A DNA stretch of 64,000 nucleotides from Lycium barbarum (Eukaryota > Streptophyta > Magnoliopsida > Solanales > Solanaceae), in the NCBI RefSeq assembly GCF_019175385.1, contig NC_083345.1, forward strand, positions 115,244,480 through 115,308,479. Reading direction: 5' to 3'. Shown here one piece after another: positions 35,277-47,324 of the stretch (position 1 is the stretch's first letter; each line of letters begins with the position of its first letter). The notes below the pieces were generated by a model. That model worked only from the letters and a program-made list of their open reading frames with translations. It was not told where the DNA came from and searched no databases. Both the position numbers and the translations under genes were made by a program.

Positions 35277-35290
35277 CGTTATCAGCACGA
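35277..35290 (+). promoter_or_regulatory. Putative primer-binding site, CGTTATCAGCACGA
   Basis: Directly follows the 5' LTR and is absent after the 3' LTR. It does not begin with TGG, so it is not the usual tRNA 3'-end match. Its complement TCGTGCTGATAACG differs at one base from the anticodon arm of plant tRNA-Ile(AAU) as I recall it (TCGTGCTAATAACG). Confidence 0.6.
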
Positions 35291-36428
35291 ATGCTAGTCT
35301 TTGCGCATCAAGAACCGATGGTAGCCTGCTGACACATAAAATATGTGGCGTAAGTTAAATTTCAATTCCTTCTGTCCACAAGGTATGTTTGATTTTTTTT
35401 GGTAATGACAAGGGATGATTAAACACTACTTCTTGTTTGCACAGAATTTTGTTGTTCTGCAACTACCGCCCTAGTTATTATGCAGATCTTGAAGTGCTTA
35501 CCATCCTAAACTTTTGTCACTTTTAATTATATTAACTCTAACATGGTTTGTCTGTTACTTGTATAAATATTACAAGTGATCTTTCTTTTAGCAAGTATAG
35601 CACTACATATGACTTTTCATATGCAAACAGAAAATCTATTTTTAAAAGTTGTTAGGCTAGTTTCAATTTGACGCAAATCTTTTGCTACGTACTCTTTGCC
35701 TATTTCTAGTAAATCTTTGAGTTGATATGAGGCATGTGATTAGCTTAAAGCATTTCTGCATATACAGCCATGGTTAATGTTATAATTTCTAGTCCAAAGC
35801 GACAAACATATTCTAAGATTCTTTAGATCAGAGTATGTCTAGTGTATCAATTAATTCGTTAAGTCGGCAGTCAATCTACTAAAGGTTATTGACTCTTTCT
35901 ATGCCTTTATGAACACCATAAGTAGTAAGTATTATAACTGTGATTTCTTTTATTTCTAATTCTAATGTTCACGATGGTTTTTTGAATTAAAGTATTATAT
36001 ATGCTAAATGATTAAGTCAAGCTCGTGAAAAATGATTAATTTCCACTCGATTTGACCATACAGGTATGGCTAAATGTTCTTAATGATTTATCTGACATTA
36101 TAGTTTCACCCAATTAACATGGCATGTTTTTGTTGTCTTAGGAACGAGAGTTGGTCACAAAAGAGGATGCAGTTTGCAACCATGTAATATAGGCCTAAGC
36201 AGGTCATAAGAGTATTTTGGTTCACTTTGTCCTTTTATGCCATTGGTTTTGGGTAAGACGGTGGATTCAAGTCTCATCACACCAAGAGGATAAAATATCG
36301 GGGTAGAGTTCCGGTTGGGTTCAAGTGCCAACGAATTATGGTCTAACACGCCTTTTCATGGATAACACATTGGATTCAAGTTCTAATGCCCTATATCGAG
36401 GATATAATGATGACTAAAGCAAAATTAT

Positions 36429-36743
36429 GTGCTTTTGATTAAAAATCGTGAAGTCCGTCCCATTGAATTTGCTCCATTCCCTGAAAAAAATGCGGTAGCA
36501 GTGCATATTAGTCTGAAAGAAGGCAAATGGTTAAATGTTGGTATGGAGGGACAACATAATAATCATCCTCATTTTGGTAATTATAAAAGGAAGAACATTA
36601 TGAGTTCTCAAAATGGTCCTTCAAAAGTGAAGGTAATTTTTAACCATCAATTTGGTACGAAAGGTATTGGGTACGCGATTTTCGTGCGGCCTAATTTAAT
36701 AAGTTTTATAAATCCTCCACCAAAAGAAAAAAATGTAAAGTGA
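36429..36743 (+). pseudogene. Copia gag C-terminal remnant
   Basis: Reads LLIKNREVRPIEFAPFPEKN, then HNNHPHFGNYKRKN and HQFGTKGIGYAIFVRP. This resembles the end of plant Copia gag, where a CxxCxxxxHxxxxC zinc knuckle is expected; here the cysteines are replaced or frameshifted. Not functional. Confidence 0.7.
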
Positions 36744-36849
36744 AGGTGTACTTGACCTTTCAAAGTGATGTTGAGGTGGGTCATATAAATATAATATTAG
36801 TTACAGAAAGTCCGGGCCCAAACTCAAAATATGAAATATTACGTAACTC

Positions 36850-37400
36850 TTACTAAATAAGTACTATAATTTGTGTCACATTTTTCTACTACATAATTAA
36901 TTTAATGTAACTGTAGGTTAATCATATCTTGTTGATAAGTTTTCATAATTATTAAAGTTTCTTCACCATATAATTGGATAATCTTTAAAGAAAAATTTAT
37001 TATGAGAAAGTAAGTTTAGTAGAAAAATTAACAAATACTAAAGGGACGTAAGTGATTCAATATTCTATAAACTAACATGATAAAGTCTACAGAAATAGAT
37101 TTTATTTGATATTTATTAATTATTCTTTAATAAAGACAAGAGATTAATTCTTAGTTAACCTAACAAGAGATTTCAAAGACAGATCTTGATTGATAACACT
37201 ACCTTCATTCTCAACGCTCAACACTACACGACACTACTCAATAATTTTTACCTTCTATATTTGCAAGTACATATCATGAGCTTATTGAAGAAGCAAAATT
37301 TTTGAGGTTTAAACAAAAAGAAACAAGAATATTGAGAGAACATAGGACATGTCTAAATGTAAAGTAAGACCTAATAAATGTTTCAATTTAAAAAAAAAAA
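36850..37400. repeat. Dispersed repeat shared with 63750-64000
   Basis: Both regions share GATAAGTTTTCATAATTATT / GGTAAGTTTTCATAATTATT, AAAGTTTCTT, AAGAAGCAAAA and similar order over about 300 bp. Family not identified; the GGGCCCAA at its left border suggests it may belong to the Helitron-like group. Confidence 0.5.
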
Positions 37401-37689
37401 TGCTTCAAAGTTACCTAATAATATATAAGGATGAAAATGTAAAAGGTATCATCCGGTCCATATAATAGGTGGTTTTTAGATTGGGCACACCCCTTAAGAA
37501 ATAACTCACCCTACAAAAGTAAGAAATTTCTTCACTAAAATATCCTAAATTAAATAATATTGATTTATATGAGTTCTTGGTTATGTAAAAATCGATAAAT
37601 TTTAAAAAAGATTACCACCATTTTAGTTATAAAAAAATGTTTATTTTAGATTAAATATAAAAATTAAAAACACTACATAATCCCAAGTA

Positions 37690-37955
37690 AACTTATACTC
37701 TCTCTCTCCCAATTTTGTGATACCCTCTCCTTTTTAATTTATCCCAAAAATAATGTCACATTTCTATAATTAATGTCATATTTTTATAATTAGAAACAAT
37801 TTACCTTAAAAATTATTATTTTTACCTGAATGAAATAATTTATAGCCACATAAATGTCTAAGGTTTGTTTTAGATCATATATTTCAAAAGTCTCTACTTC
37901 TTTTTTAATTTTATGTCAAATCAAATAGCATCACATAAATTAAGAGGAGGAACTA
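37690..37955. mobile_element. Stowaway-like MITE inside the Copia element
   Basis: Left TCTCTCTCCCAATTTTGTGA and right CATCACATAAATTAAGAGG are imperfect inverted repeats, with GTCACATTTCTATAATTA repeated within. Confidence 0.5.
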
Positions 37956-38245
37956 CTTGAGTAGATGAATGAGACTGCAACGAATTTGTGAAGGATTAGA
38001 ATTGCTTTTAATCCTTTGCAAATATGGTCTTATTTAAAAAAAAGATATATATATATATAACACGATTGAGGTAATAAAATGGGAAGCAAGGTAATAAAGC
38101 AAAGTTGAATTGGACATGGGCCCACCGCAAATAAGAGATTGGCAATGGAAAGGAAAATTAAATTCAGGAGCCACGTGTAAGCATTGAAATTCCTTTTTAA
38201 ACCCTGTGAGGACGACAAATCTTTGTCATCCTTGCTTATATATAA

Positions 38246-38280
38246 CTAGATGGCGTATGCCCGTGCTGCGTACGGGCCCA
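38246..38280 (-). mobile_element. Helitron-like 3' terminus
   Basis: On the minus strand: hairpin GCCCGTACGCAGCACGGGC, 9 nt, CTAG, host T. Six-bp perfect stem. The body extends to higher coordinates; its 5' end was not found. Confidence 0.55.
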
Positions 38281-39559
38281 ACAATTTGAATTATGTTGTA
38301 TTTATGTGTATGTAATTATGTATAATTGTAAAAATTTATGTATTGGATAGTGATAATATATATATATTTTGTATTGCTAATAAACATACATATACACAAA
38401 TGTTGTTTGTTTATTGCATTGATGATTGCACTATCTATGCATATAACCACCTTTGAAAAGGCCGCAAGATGCTCAATATGGTGTGAGATGAAAATTGAAG
38501 CGGACCCAGTTTTCAGAAAGTTGTAAATTAAGCAAATAGTTAAAATAAGATATTGACACATAAGGGACCATGCCAGCACGGGCTCAACATATATTTATAA
38601 TTTAATCGATGTAATTATAAGAATCTTTCAACATATTCTACGATGTTTCTTTGTTACAATTAATCAACATTTCAAAATTAATTCAATTTTATCTCTATGC
38701 AATTTTAAGAAATTTTCAACATATTTGACGACGTTTTTTGAAAGTCACATGGGAAAAGCTAGAAGTTTTGGAAGCATGGCTTCTATAATTTGTGTTATAG
38801 TATATTTACACGACATATTTATTGGAACTAAAATGAATTTTTTGACAAGCAATAAGCACTTAAATAATACAATTTCAAGTATACCATCTTCTTTCTCATT
38901 TCGAGGAAAAGGTGCGGAAGAAAAAAGAAACAACGGAGAGATCCGAATCGGGCCGACAAGCCGGGCGTACGGGACCGTTGAAGAAGTGCCTCAACGCGCC
39001 ACAATCACTACTTTGACTCCTTGGGTCCCAAAACTCTTTGCCACCTCATCACTTTAATCTCCAAAAGAGACTTTGAGTCTCCTAAATCTTTCATATCAAA
39101 ATGGGTTCTTAATCTTGTCGTAAGTTATGGAAAAGTTGTCAGGCAAATTGAAAAGACAAATGCATTGTGATCCAAAAGTAATAGGTGAGTCCACTGCCCT
39201 TTGATTGGCTAGCCCACATGTGACCAACACCTGTTTGTCTCATTGCCCTTAATATTAGGTGCTTTTGAAAGCAACCAATATTGATTAAAACATAAAAAAT
39301 ATAAATCTGAAAACTTCAAACAAGTGTTATTAGTTGATATTATAATCGTTCAAATACCAATAAAATTAGCTTAGCACTATTCTTAAATATAGCTCAAATT
39401 TTTTAAGATAGATAAGAGTAAATTAGCAAATATAGTCTTTTATTTATGATTTCTTAAAAGGTTGCAAAAGTAGATCAGAAACACGACAACTAATATTAAA
39501 CGGAGCCACATAAAAGAAATGAAAAATGTATAGTCAACACACACACACACATATATATA
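38281..39559. other. Sequence between two Helitron-like ends
   Basis: AT-rich DNA with a degraded third terminus near 38572 (CCAGCACGGGCTCAACATAT). The open frame 38725-39057 has no recognisable domain and I do not call it a gene. Confidence 0.4.
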
Positions 39560-39595
39560 CTAGACAGCGTATGCCCGTGCTGTGCACGGGCCCAA
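39560..39595 (-). mobile_element. Second Helitron-like 3' terminus
   Basis: Hairpin GCCCGTGCACAGCACGGGC with a perfect 8-bp stem and 3-nt loop, 9 nt, CTAG, host T on the minus strand. It shares GCGTATGCCCGTGCTG (plus strand) with the end at 38246. Confidence 0.6.
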
Positions 39596-39781
39596 CACAA
39601 AAAAATAGTACCACACTTTTTGTTGTTAGTCTGTCTAAAAAAGAATGATATATTTTATGTTTAGAAATCATTTAACTTGAAACTTCCTTTTTTACCTTTA
39701 ATGAAATGATTTAAATCCACACAAATATCTATGACTTGTTTTAGACCACAAGTTTCAAAGATCTTTCATTTCATAACCAAC

Positions 39782-40135
39782 TATTTTTTTATCCCACGTG
39801 GACATATGTCATAGTACTGAATATTTATCTCTTCTCATGTATAGACTTATGCACTTCAATTTTAATTCTCCGACACATTTATTTTCTCGGTGTACTTATA
39901 CTTGTTAATTTTTGGCTTTTCAAGTTCTTTAAGAATTAATAAATGAAATACTCCTCCCATCCCATATTACTTGGCCACATTACTAAAATATTTTTTTATC
40001 TCAAGTGGATATATGTCATAGTACTGAATATTTATTTTCTCTTCATGTATACACATATACACTTCAATTTTAATTCTTCGACACCATATTTATTTCCTCC
40101 GTGCACTTTTACTTGTTACTTTTGACTTTTCACTA
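39782..40135. repeat. Direct duplication of ~150 bp
   Basis: Units at about 39782-39930 and 39988-40135 share GTGGACATATGTCATAGTAC / GTGGATATATGTCATAGTAC, TGAATATTTAT, CACTTCAATTTTAATTCT and TACTTGTTA. They are diverged, so the duplication is old. Confidence 0.8.
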
Positions 40136-40165
40136 TGTCACATAAATTAGGACAGAGAGAGTACC

Positions 40166-41245
40166 TTTTAGTAATATAATTATGAAATTTTTATTATAGA
40201 AAGTATTAATTCAATTAATTGAAAATATCAATAAATTATTTTACTTAGTCCGCTTCTCCGATATATGACTTTCCTGGTTTGGTTCTCCAATTGAAAGATT
40301 TGAAATACACCTTCTCTTACCGAGTTTCATGTCATCATCTCTTTCTACTCAACAACACTGAAAAACGCTTTCACGTGTTAGCATCTGTTGTAGTCTTAAA
40401 TTTTTAAATATAGACCAACTTTATCGTTTTAAGAAAATATATGTATACATTTCTTGACTCGTTTATATTTCTTCTTCTTGATGTTATTCCTCATTATTTG
40501 TGTGAGACGTATGTGTCTAAAATTAGTGCATTTTTATCCTTACCCAAAGGTATAAGTTTTTAATCTTTTGGTTTTATGACTTCTTTAACGGTTGTTGTGT
40601 TCAATTTAAATCGTTATTTCTTTTTTTCCTGAATTTCTCTTCTTTAAATTTTCTCTAAGCATACCTTTATCATTTTCTGAACTTATTATCATTATTTAAA
40701 TGTCCATTTTTATTTTTATTTTTGCAATTGTCTCCTATCTTTTAAACTATTAGGGAATTTGTCTGTTACAAATTTAAAACTTTATCCTAATAAAATATTT
40801 GGATCCTATCATTGCAAAAATATTGAAGCACACTACTAATCATTTCAATTTTTCATATTACTATTATGGGCCTAATTCATTATATTTTTCACAAATTGTT
40901 GAAAGAAAAAATTCCATCTTTCAAAATAAATATGTTGTACCGTTTATAAGGTATTAGGTTTGTAGGATATTTTGTTTTTAATGAAACATTTATTAATTCA
41001 TATAAAGGTAAATTGATTCCTCATTTGCTCTAGAAGTTGATCAAATTGACATAAAAAATTGACCTTAAAATAAAATTTGATAAGCAAATATTTGAAATTG
41101 GTAAATTAGTGAGGTGATTCTCGTCATTAACATGATTGAGATAGGGTGTAATACAATTTTCTTCATTATAGCTCACTATTGAATTTAGTTTTAAAAATGG
41201 GAATTTGTCTATTACAAATTAAAAACTTAAAAAATGGAAGAAATT
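40166..41245. other. AT-rich DNA inside the Copia element
   Basis: No gene, tRNA or clear element ends seen. Confidence 0.35.
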
Positions 41246-41735
41246 GCACGGATTGTCCTTCAAATGGGCTGGTATTTAATTTTTGCCTTTAGCAATTAGT
41301 TTTAGTAATAAATTCAATAATATACAATCCAGCATAAAATATTACATCCACGTAGTTATATTTTTAATTTACATCTATACAGCCAACTTTTTTTACAATA
41401 GTGTTTATACACACGATATACAACATTATACACTTACTGTAAATAATGTGTCGAACTTATATAAAAGTGTATAATAATGTATAAAAGGGTCATTTTGGGT
41501 AATATTAAAAATATGAGTCATTTCAGGTAAATATTTTTTCCAAATAGACTTAGGCTGTTATTTTACCTAAATTTTATGCCTAGTGGCCATAAGTTTTTAA
41601 TGGTGCAGAACATAACTTGTGAGATATTATGATGCAAAAATATAAATTTATACTCCACAATTTTTTTTTTTAGGGGCAAAAATTAAACAGCAACACAAAA
41701 TAAGGGCATAAGTGACAATGAGCCTAAAAAATGTG
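41246..41735. mobile_element. Short relative of the 10.2-12.5 kb TIR element
   Basis: Left end GGATTGTCCTTCAAATGGGC followed by TGGTATTTAATTTTTGCC closely matches the left end at 10189. The right side has AGGGGCAAAAATTAAACAGC in inverted orientation, but its outermost part is degraded. Confidence 0.5.
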
Positions 41736-42399
41736 AGGAATTTTTAGAAAGAGGAAGTTTTGGTAGGACCCACAGCATACATGTGGATCAAATTGTAAGC
41801 TTAAAAGACAAAATTAATAATTTCAAAACAATCGGTGGATTCACAATTTCATATCACATTATTCTAGAGTTGTGTCTATCCATGGAGAAATGGTTGAACA
41901 GTTAAAAAGGTAAAACATGTGGGTCCCTTTTTCTATTGCTTTCCCATGTATGTGTGTACTATACTCGTCAGGTGTGCATGAAGTTTTTTTTTTTTTTTTT
42001 TATTGACGACTGACGACGATACCACTCATGCTTCTATAATAGGTAAAATACTAAAATGCCAAGATATGGCAATGAGTTTATAAGGAAAATTTATGAAGCA
42101 CATACAAATGGTTATAGTCAATTCCTTGAAGAGAATGTGACTTCTGATAAATATTCTGAATGATCGGCCATTCTTGAAGGTGAATGTGTCAAGATGTGAT
42201 AAAAATTATGGATAAGAACGTGCTCATATATGGTTGAATAAATACCACACAACTCACCTCTACGGAAAGTTTGATAGAAAAAAATTGTTTTGACATAAAT
42301 GGTCAATAATCATGTCACGTACTTTTAGTACGTCATAAATACTATGGTATGTCTTATCATGAATTACCAAAGGGTAAAGGTTAGGAATAAGTCTTCCTT

Positions 42400-45070
42400 G
42401 TAAAGGTTTTGGCCATGACCATAATGACAATTACTCCCTAAAAGGGAATGTTCACCATATGAATGGTATTATGAAATATACGGTAATACATAATTAATTG
42501 GGAGCTCTGAAAAAGCTAATTTGTTACTACCTGGAGGAATGAATTGTTCATAATATTGGTGTTGTAGTAAGTCTCAAAAGAAACTTTTTGAGTTTCAAAG
42601 GCATTGGTCAAATATGAATTATATTGAGACTATAAATTATGGGAAGATTTAATATCTTCATATTATTACAATCGAAGTGGGTTATAAATATTTATGTGAA
42701 AGGTTACCCGTCTTTTCCTCATGTTTGAACTACAAAAATATAAGCATGATGATGAAATCACATGCGATAGTAACTAGAAGTTTACTGAAAGAAATATGTG
42801 TTGGAATGATCGGTTGACCATCCCGGATTCAAATGTGATGCGAAAATAATTGAGAATTCATGTGGTTATAAATTGAAGAAATAAATACTCCTCAAGAATT
42901 TTCTTGTGCTGCTTGTTTTCATGATGACAAATTGATTAATTTATCAGCTAAGGTTGGATTGTATTCCATGATTTTGGAACGTATAAAAGGTGATATATAT
43001 ATATATATATATATATATGGACCCAGTCACCTGCCATGTGGACCGGTTTACTATTATATGGTTTTAATAGATGCATCTATGTTATGGTCACATGTGCATT
43101 TGGTATCAACTTGCAATTTGGTTTTGCAAGGTTGTTTGCTCAAATTTTAAATTAAGAGCATGATTCCAAATTATGAAATGATGCTGATAATGCTGGTTTA
43201 TATCCAAGTTGGTTTAGCAGAAATTGTATACCTCCAATTATAGCTAAACAATTGGTTATGAGAACAAACTCCCAAAACGAATTGGGAAGAGATATGTTAT
43301 TTAATATGTAGTAGCACTTGTACGCATCAAGCTAACAAGTTATAATAAGTTCCTCTATCATAATTGGTTCAGGGTCAGGAACCAAATAATTCTCATCTGA
43401 TTATTTGAATATGTGGTATATGATTTAATTGCTCCACCACAATGCATAAAGATGGGTCCCCACATAATGTTGGGAGGTAAATGTTAGATTTCCTAACATT
43501 AGGGGAGGGATGATATGCGGCTGGAAAATAAGGTATATGTAATAAATTATCATTGGTATGATTCTCGTTGAAAGGATAATTCAAGTTAATTGCCAAACAC
43601 ATTTGCTGACCCAAAAGTAAATATTATATTCTAGTCGCAAATGCTCCAATTAGAACTAAATTCTTTGAAGGACAGAGTCTATGGCGATAGACCGATCGGT
43701 TCCAAAGATAAAACTCCTTGAAGAAGGAGAGGAGCAAATGATCAAGATGGTCATAATAATGAGGCAAGTGCTTTAAAAGAGCACCACGACATAATACTTC
43801 ATAAAATCTTGGAAAATGTTCAGGTACCTGAAATTGATGAAAAATGAAGAGATCTCGATAAATTATGTCTCATTGGAACCAATATCAAATGACCGTCGAC
43901 GATATCTTTGAAATAATGTAGCGCTCAACATTATAATGGTGATGAGGATTTTGAATTCAAATTTGTCAAGGAATGTGGACAGATATAATGATTGGCCTTA
44001 ATATGCAATTCAAGTATATTTTTTTTCACTTGAAAAAGTGATATTTTGGACCTATAGTCCAAGGGCCTCAAGATATAATGTCAGTGAGATACAAATGGGT
44101 TCTTGTGCGAAAAGTGAAATGAGCAATAAAAACCATAAATATAAAGTACGGCTTGTGCCTTCTGGCATAAAAGTTTTTCGCAAAAGTCCTGACATTATTG
44201 TATGGAGATGTATGTATTCTCCTGTGGTGGATGCAATGGGGTTTCTTATCAGTCTGACAATATATGAAAATTTTGAATGCGTATAATTAATGTTGTCAAA
44301 ATGGCTATATAGATAACGAAAGAAATCTATGCGGGATTTAAATTGGTCTGAAGTATATAAGGTTTACGAAAGTAAAGCTTCAGCAAATCTTTAATGGGTT
44401 AAAGCGATTCCATTGAGTACTCTGATGGTGGTAATGTCGCTAGATATAATAAATATAGTCTAGACCTCATGAAAATGATGGATAAATTGAATCATGATCG
44501 ATTATATATTGCGAAAGAAATTATTAATATAGGTTTGTTTATGCTAACATATTATCAAGGTTTTGTTGGTTATGTAAAATGCAAGGCATTGTTTTTATTA
44601 TTACATGAAGTTTGTTCTTCAAGCGAGTTACCGATTTGCATGTAAGGATACTGCCACATTATGATGTTCTACATGGTAGTCAATTATTGATACTTATTCA
44701 AGTCATGCCAAGGTGATAGCTACTTACAAAGCACGTCAGGAATGCCTGTCTGGCTAAGATTAATAATTCAGCACATTTTGAATAGTATGACGTTTATTTG
44801 GAAATGAAGATTTTAACAATATTTTACAAAGCTTGCATAGCTCAAATTGAAAGATAGATCAAAGGAGACTAAATACGACACATTTCACCAAAGTTTTTTT
44901 TTCCAAACTTGATCTTCAACAGAACGGTGAAATAGATGTTCAACAAATAGACTCGATTGATGATTTGACGGATTTGTTCACTAAAGCATTACCAACCCCG
45001 ACATTTGAGAAGTTGGTATACAAGATTGGGGTGCGTCGACTCCAAGAATTAAGTGATATATTAATCAGGG
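42400..45070 (+). pseudogene. Copia pol remnant (integrase, RT, RNase H)
   Basis: Family motifs are readable across three frames with many stops. They include SCAACFHDDKLINLSAKVG, LERIKGDI, SHLPCGPVYYYMVLIDASM and WSHVHLVST (integrase, 42905-43110), MYSPVVDAMGFLISLTIYEN (RT, 44212-44275), and GEIDVQQIDSIDDLTDLFTK, ALPTPTFEKLVYKIGVRRLQ (RNase H end, 44930-45045). None of the conserved catalytic blocks is continuous. Confidence 0.8.
42991..43017. repeat. (AT)n microsatellite inside the integrase remnant
   Basis: About 13 AT units interrupt the segment between GDI and GPSHLPCGP, where the family protein has only a short link. Confidence 0.9.
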
Positions 45071-45270
45071 GGAGTATAATACGCGTTGTACTTTTTTTCC
45101 CTTAGCCGAGGTTTTGTCCCACTGGGTTTTCCTGGCAAGGTTTTTAATGAGGCAGCTAGCAATGCGTATTACTAGATATGTGTACTCTGTTTCCTTCACT
45201 AGCAACTTTTTCCAATAGGGTTTTTCCTAGTAAGGTTTTAACGAGGCATACTATTTATCAATGGACATCC

Positions 45271-45281
45271 AAGGGGGAGCG
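45271..45281 (+). promoter_or_regulatory. Polypurine tract of the Copia element
   Basis: AAGGGGGAGCG directly precedes the 3' LTR start (45282), the position expected for plus-strand priming. Confidence 0.75.
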
Positions 45282-46640
45282 TTGTAAATATTAAGATTAG
45301 TTTATTGTGGATGTCCATAACTCCTAAGGTGTAATTCGACCATTAAGTGTAGTAACACCACCCATCCACTACCTCCTCATTCATCTCCCACAACCCCATA
45401 ATCTTTCTCACCTTCTCAAGGGTAAATGTCATGTTTATGACACCTTTTCATAAACATGGCACCTTTTCATGTTACTCAATAGGGGTGTACAAAGCAAACC
45501 GACAAACCGCACCAAACCGATAATCCGAACCAAACCGAGAAAAAAACCCGACTAGTGGTTTGGTTTGATTTGGTTTGGTTTTAAAAACAAAAACCCGAAC
45601 ACTATTGGTTTGGTTTGGTTTTAGCTAAAAAAAGTCAAACCGAATCAAACCAACCCGACATTACATTAATAAAATTTCAAACATATTTTATACATAGTTA
45701 TATTTATTTATAATGTAATTTATAAATGTTTCTTTAACTTTTCATAGTTTTTTGTCTTTTAACATATTATTTCAAGCTTGGAATTAGAATTTTGAATGGT
45801 TTAATAAGTTTTATAGCTCAATAATATTAGTAACTCAAATAAAACTCAACAAAAATCAAATCAATACTAATGCTAACAAAAGAAATTCATATCTAACACT
45901 AGAATGATAATAATTGTGATATTTATTCTTTAGTTTTATATTAGTTTAGAAAGTGAAAATACATAACTTAATTTTATTTTTTTCTTTAATATCTAGTCAT
46001 GTAATTAATACTTATTAGCCGTACTTATTTTAGCATGACTTAGTACTTTAAGATTATGATCATTTTCTACATGCCTTATAAATTAGTTGTATTTATTGTA
46101 GCATGACTTAGTACTTTTAGATTATGACAATTTTATTTTATGCAATTTCATTAATATTTTTCGTTGAATATTTTAGTACAATGTCATCTCTCATCACGTT
46201 TTGTGTTATTTTCTTAATAAATATCTTAATTAGATAGTCGTATCTTACTAGGACTAAAGAAATATTTGAAGTACAAATTATATGTTTTGTATGGAGACTT
46301 TACCGGAAAAAACCCGAAAAACCCGAGCAACCCGAAAAAACCGAGAAAACCCGAGGTTGAAAAACCCGACTTTTGTTGGTTTGGTTTGGTGTATAGATTA
46401 AAAAACCCGATGCAATTGGTTTGGTTTGGTCTTTAAAAAATCCGAACCAACCCGGTCCATGTACACCCCTATTACTCAATATAGCCCTATAAATAGAGGC
46501 ATTGAGAATGATGTTGTACACACTTGAATACATTTGGATGAATAAGAAATCTCTCATCTCTTGTCTCTCTTTATCTCTTTATTGTTCTTGCTTCATCTTT
46601 TGATATATTATACTAACTCTTTTAGATTGATTTTACAACA
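45282..46640 (+). repeat. 3' LTR of the Copia element, interrupted
   Basis: Same ends as the 5' LTR. It carries a short internal duplication (CACCTTTTCAT repeated at 45441 and 45461) and a 992-bp insertion; without these it is about 330 bp. Confidence 0.9.
45480..46471. mobile_element. hAT-like element inside the 3' LTR
   Basis: 992 bp with 12-bp inverted ends TAGGGGTGTACA / TGTACACCCCTA (last inner base differs), flanked by exact 8-bp TTACTCAA (45472-45479 and 46472-46479). Subterminal regions are arrays of AACCGAACCAAACCGA-like motifs on the left and the inverted GGTTTGGTTTGG on both sides. No transposase frame. Confidence 0.88.
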
Positions 46641-46647
46641 AGTACTA

Positions 46648-47211
46648 ATTTCTTGAAAAAAAAAAAACAAAGAAAATGCAGAATTGGCAAAGGGTGAACA
46701 AATAGATTAAACGAGAACAAGTAGATTATACTATGCCATATCCCCTACAAATGACTAGGTGAATAGTTGACCAACACGTTTCAATTCATTGACAAGCATG
46801 TGCTTATGTTGGGTGACAAAACAAGAGAACCAGTTGCTCTTCTAAGCACAAGCTATGGTGACAACACTTCAATGGAAATCCCTTGTCCCCGGTAGTGATG
46901 AGTTTAATTCATATGCTCTAACCTTTTACTTTATATACTTGATTGGATGAATAATCCAGCAAGAGGCGTGTTTAGACAAAATAGACAGACAAGTTGCTTA
47001 GCTAAGTGAACAGCTATATGACAACACTACAAATAAAGTCCCCATATATGGCTTAGCTATTGAGTTCAATACCTTTTTGTCGAAAATTAAACTAAATATA
47101 TAGAAAATAATAAGTACATAAATTAAAAATTATTTTTTATATAGTTACATTACATTTTAAATATTTTTAATGAAATTCATGACTCCACCATGATCGATAG
47201 TGTTGACTTTC
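46648..47211. other. Intergenic DNA 3' of the Copia element
   Basis: No gene or clear element ends seen. Confidence 0.35.
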
Positions 47212-47223
47212 AATTACAAGAGA

Positions 47224-47324
47224 TCTTTGAGCAGATGGACTATAGGAAACAACCTCTCATCTGCGTACACTCTACCCTTCCCAAACCCTACTTGTAGGAT
47301 TACACTGGGTACATTGTTGTTTGG
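47224..47324 (+). mobile_element. RTE/SINE 3'-tail fragment, 12-bp TSD
   Basis: Carries GGAAACAACCTCTCATCTGC, GTACACTCTACCCTTCCCAA and TAGGATTACACTGGGTACAT ending TTGTTGTTTGG, the shared 3' tail of Solanaceae RTE LINEs and their SINEs. It is flanked by exact AATTACAAGAGA (47212-47223 and 47325-47336), so even this 101-bp piece was inserted by reverse transcription. Confidence 0.85.

Larger units (their letters stand above)
34947..46640 (+). mobile_element. Copia-type LTR retrotransposon, decayed and nested
   Basis: A full element bounded by two LTRs and flanked by a 7-bp direct repeat AGTACTA (34940-34946 and 46641-46647). Order on the plus strand is LTR, primer site, gag remnant (36429-36743), integrase, reverse transcriptase, RNase H remnants (42400-45070), polypurine tract, LTR, which is the Copia order with integrase before reverse transcriptase. 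The internal region is about 10 kb, twice the usual length, because Helitron-like ends, MITEs and other sequence sit between gag and pol. No intact frame remains. Confidence 0.88.

Noticed and set aside
38725..39057. 110-codon plus-strand frame
   Set aside because: No recognisable domain; lies between Helitron-like ends in the Copia interior, and a competing frame exists on the other strand.
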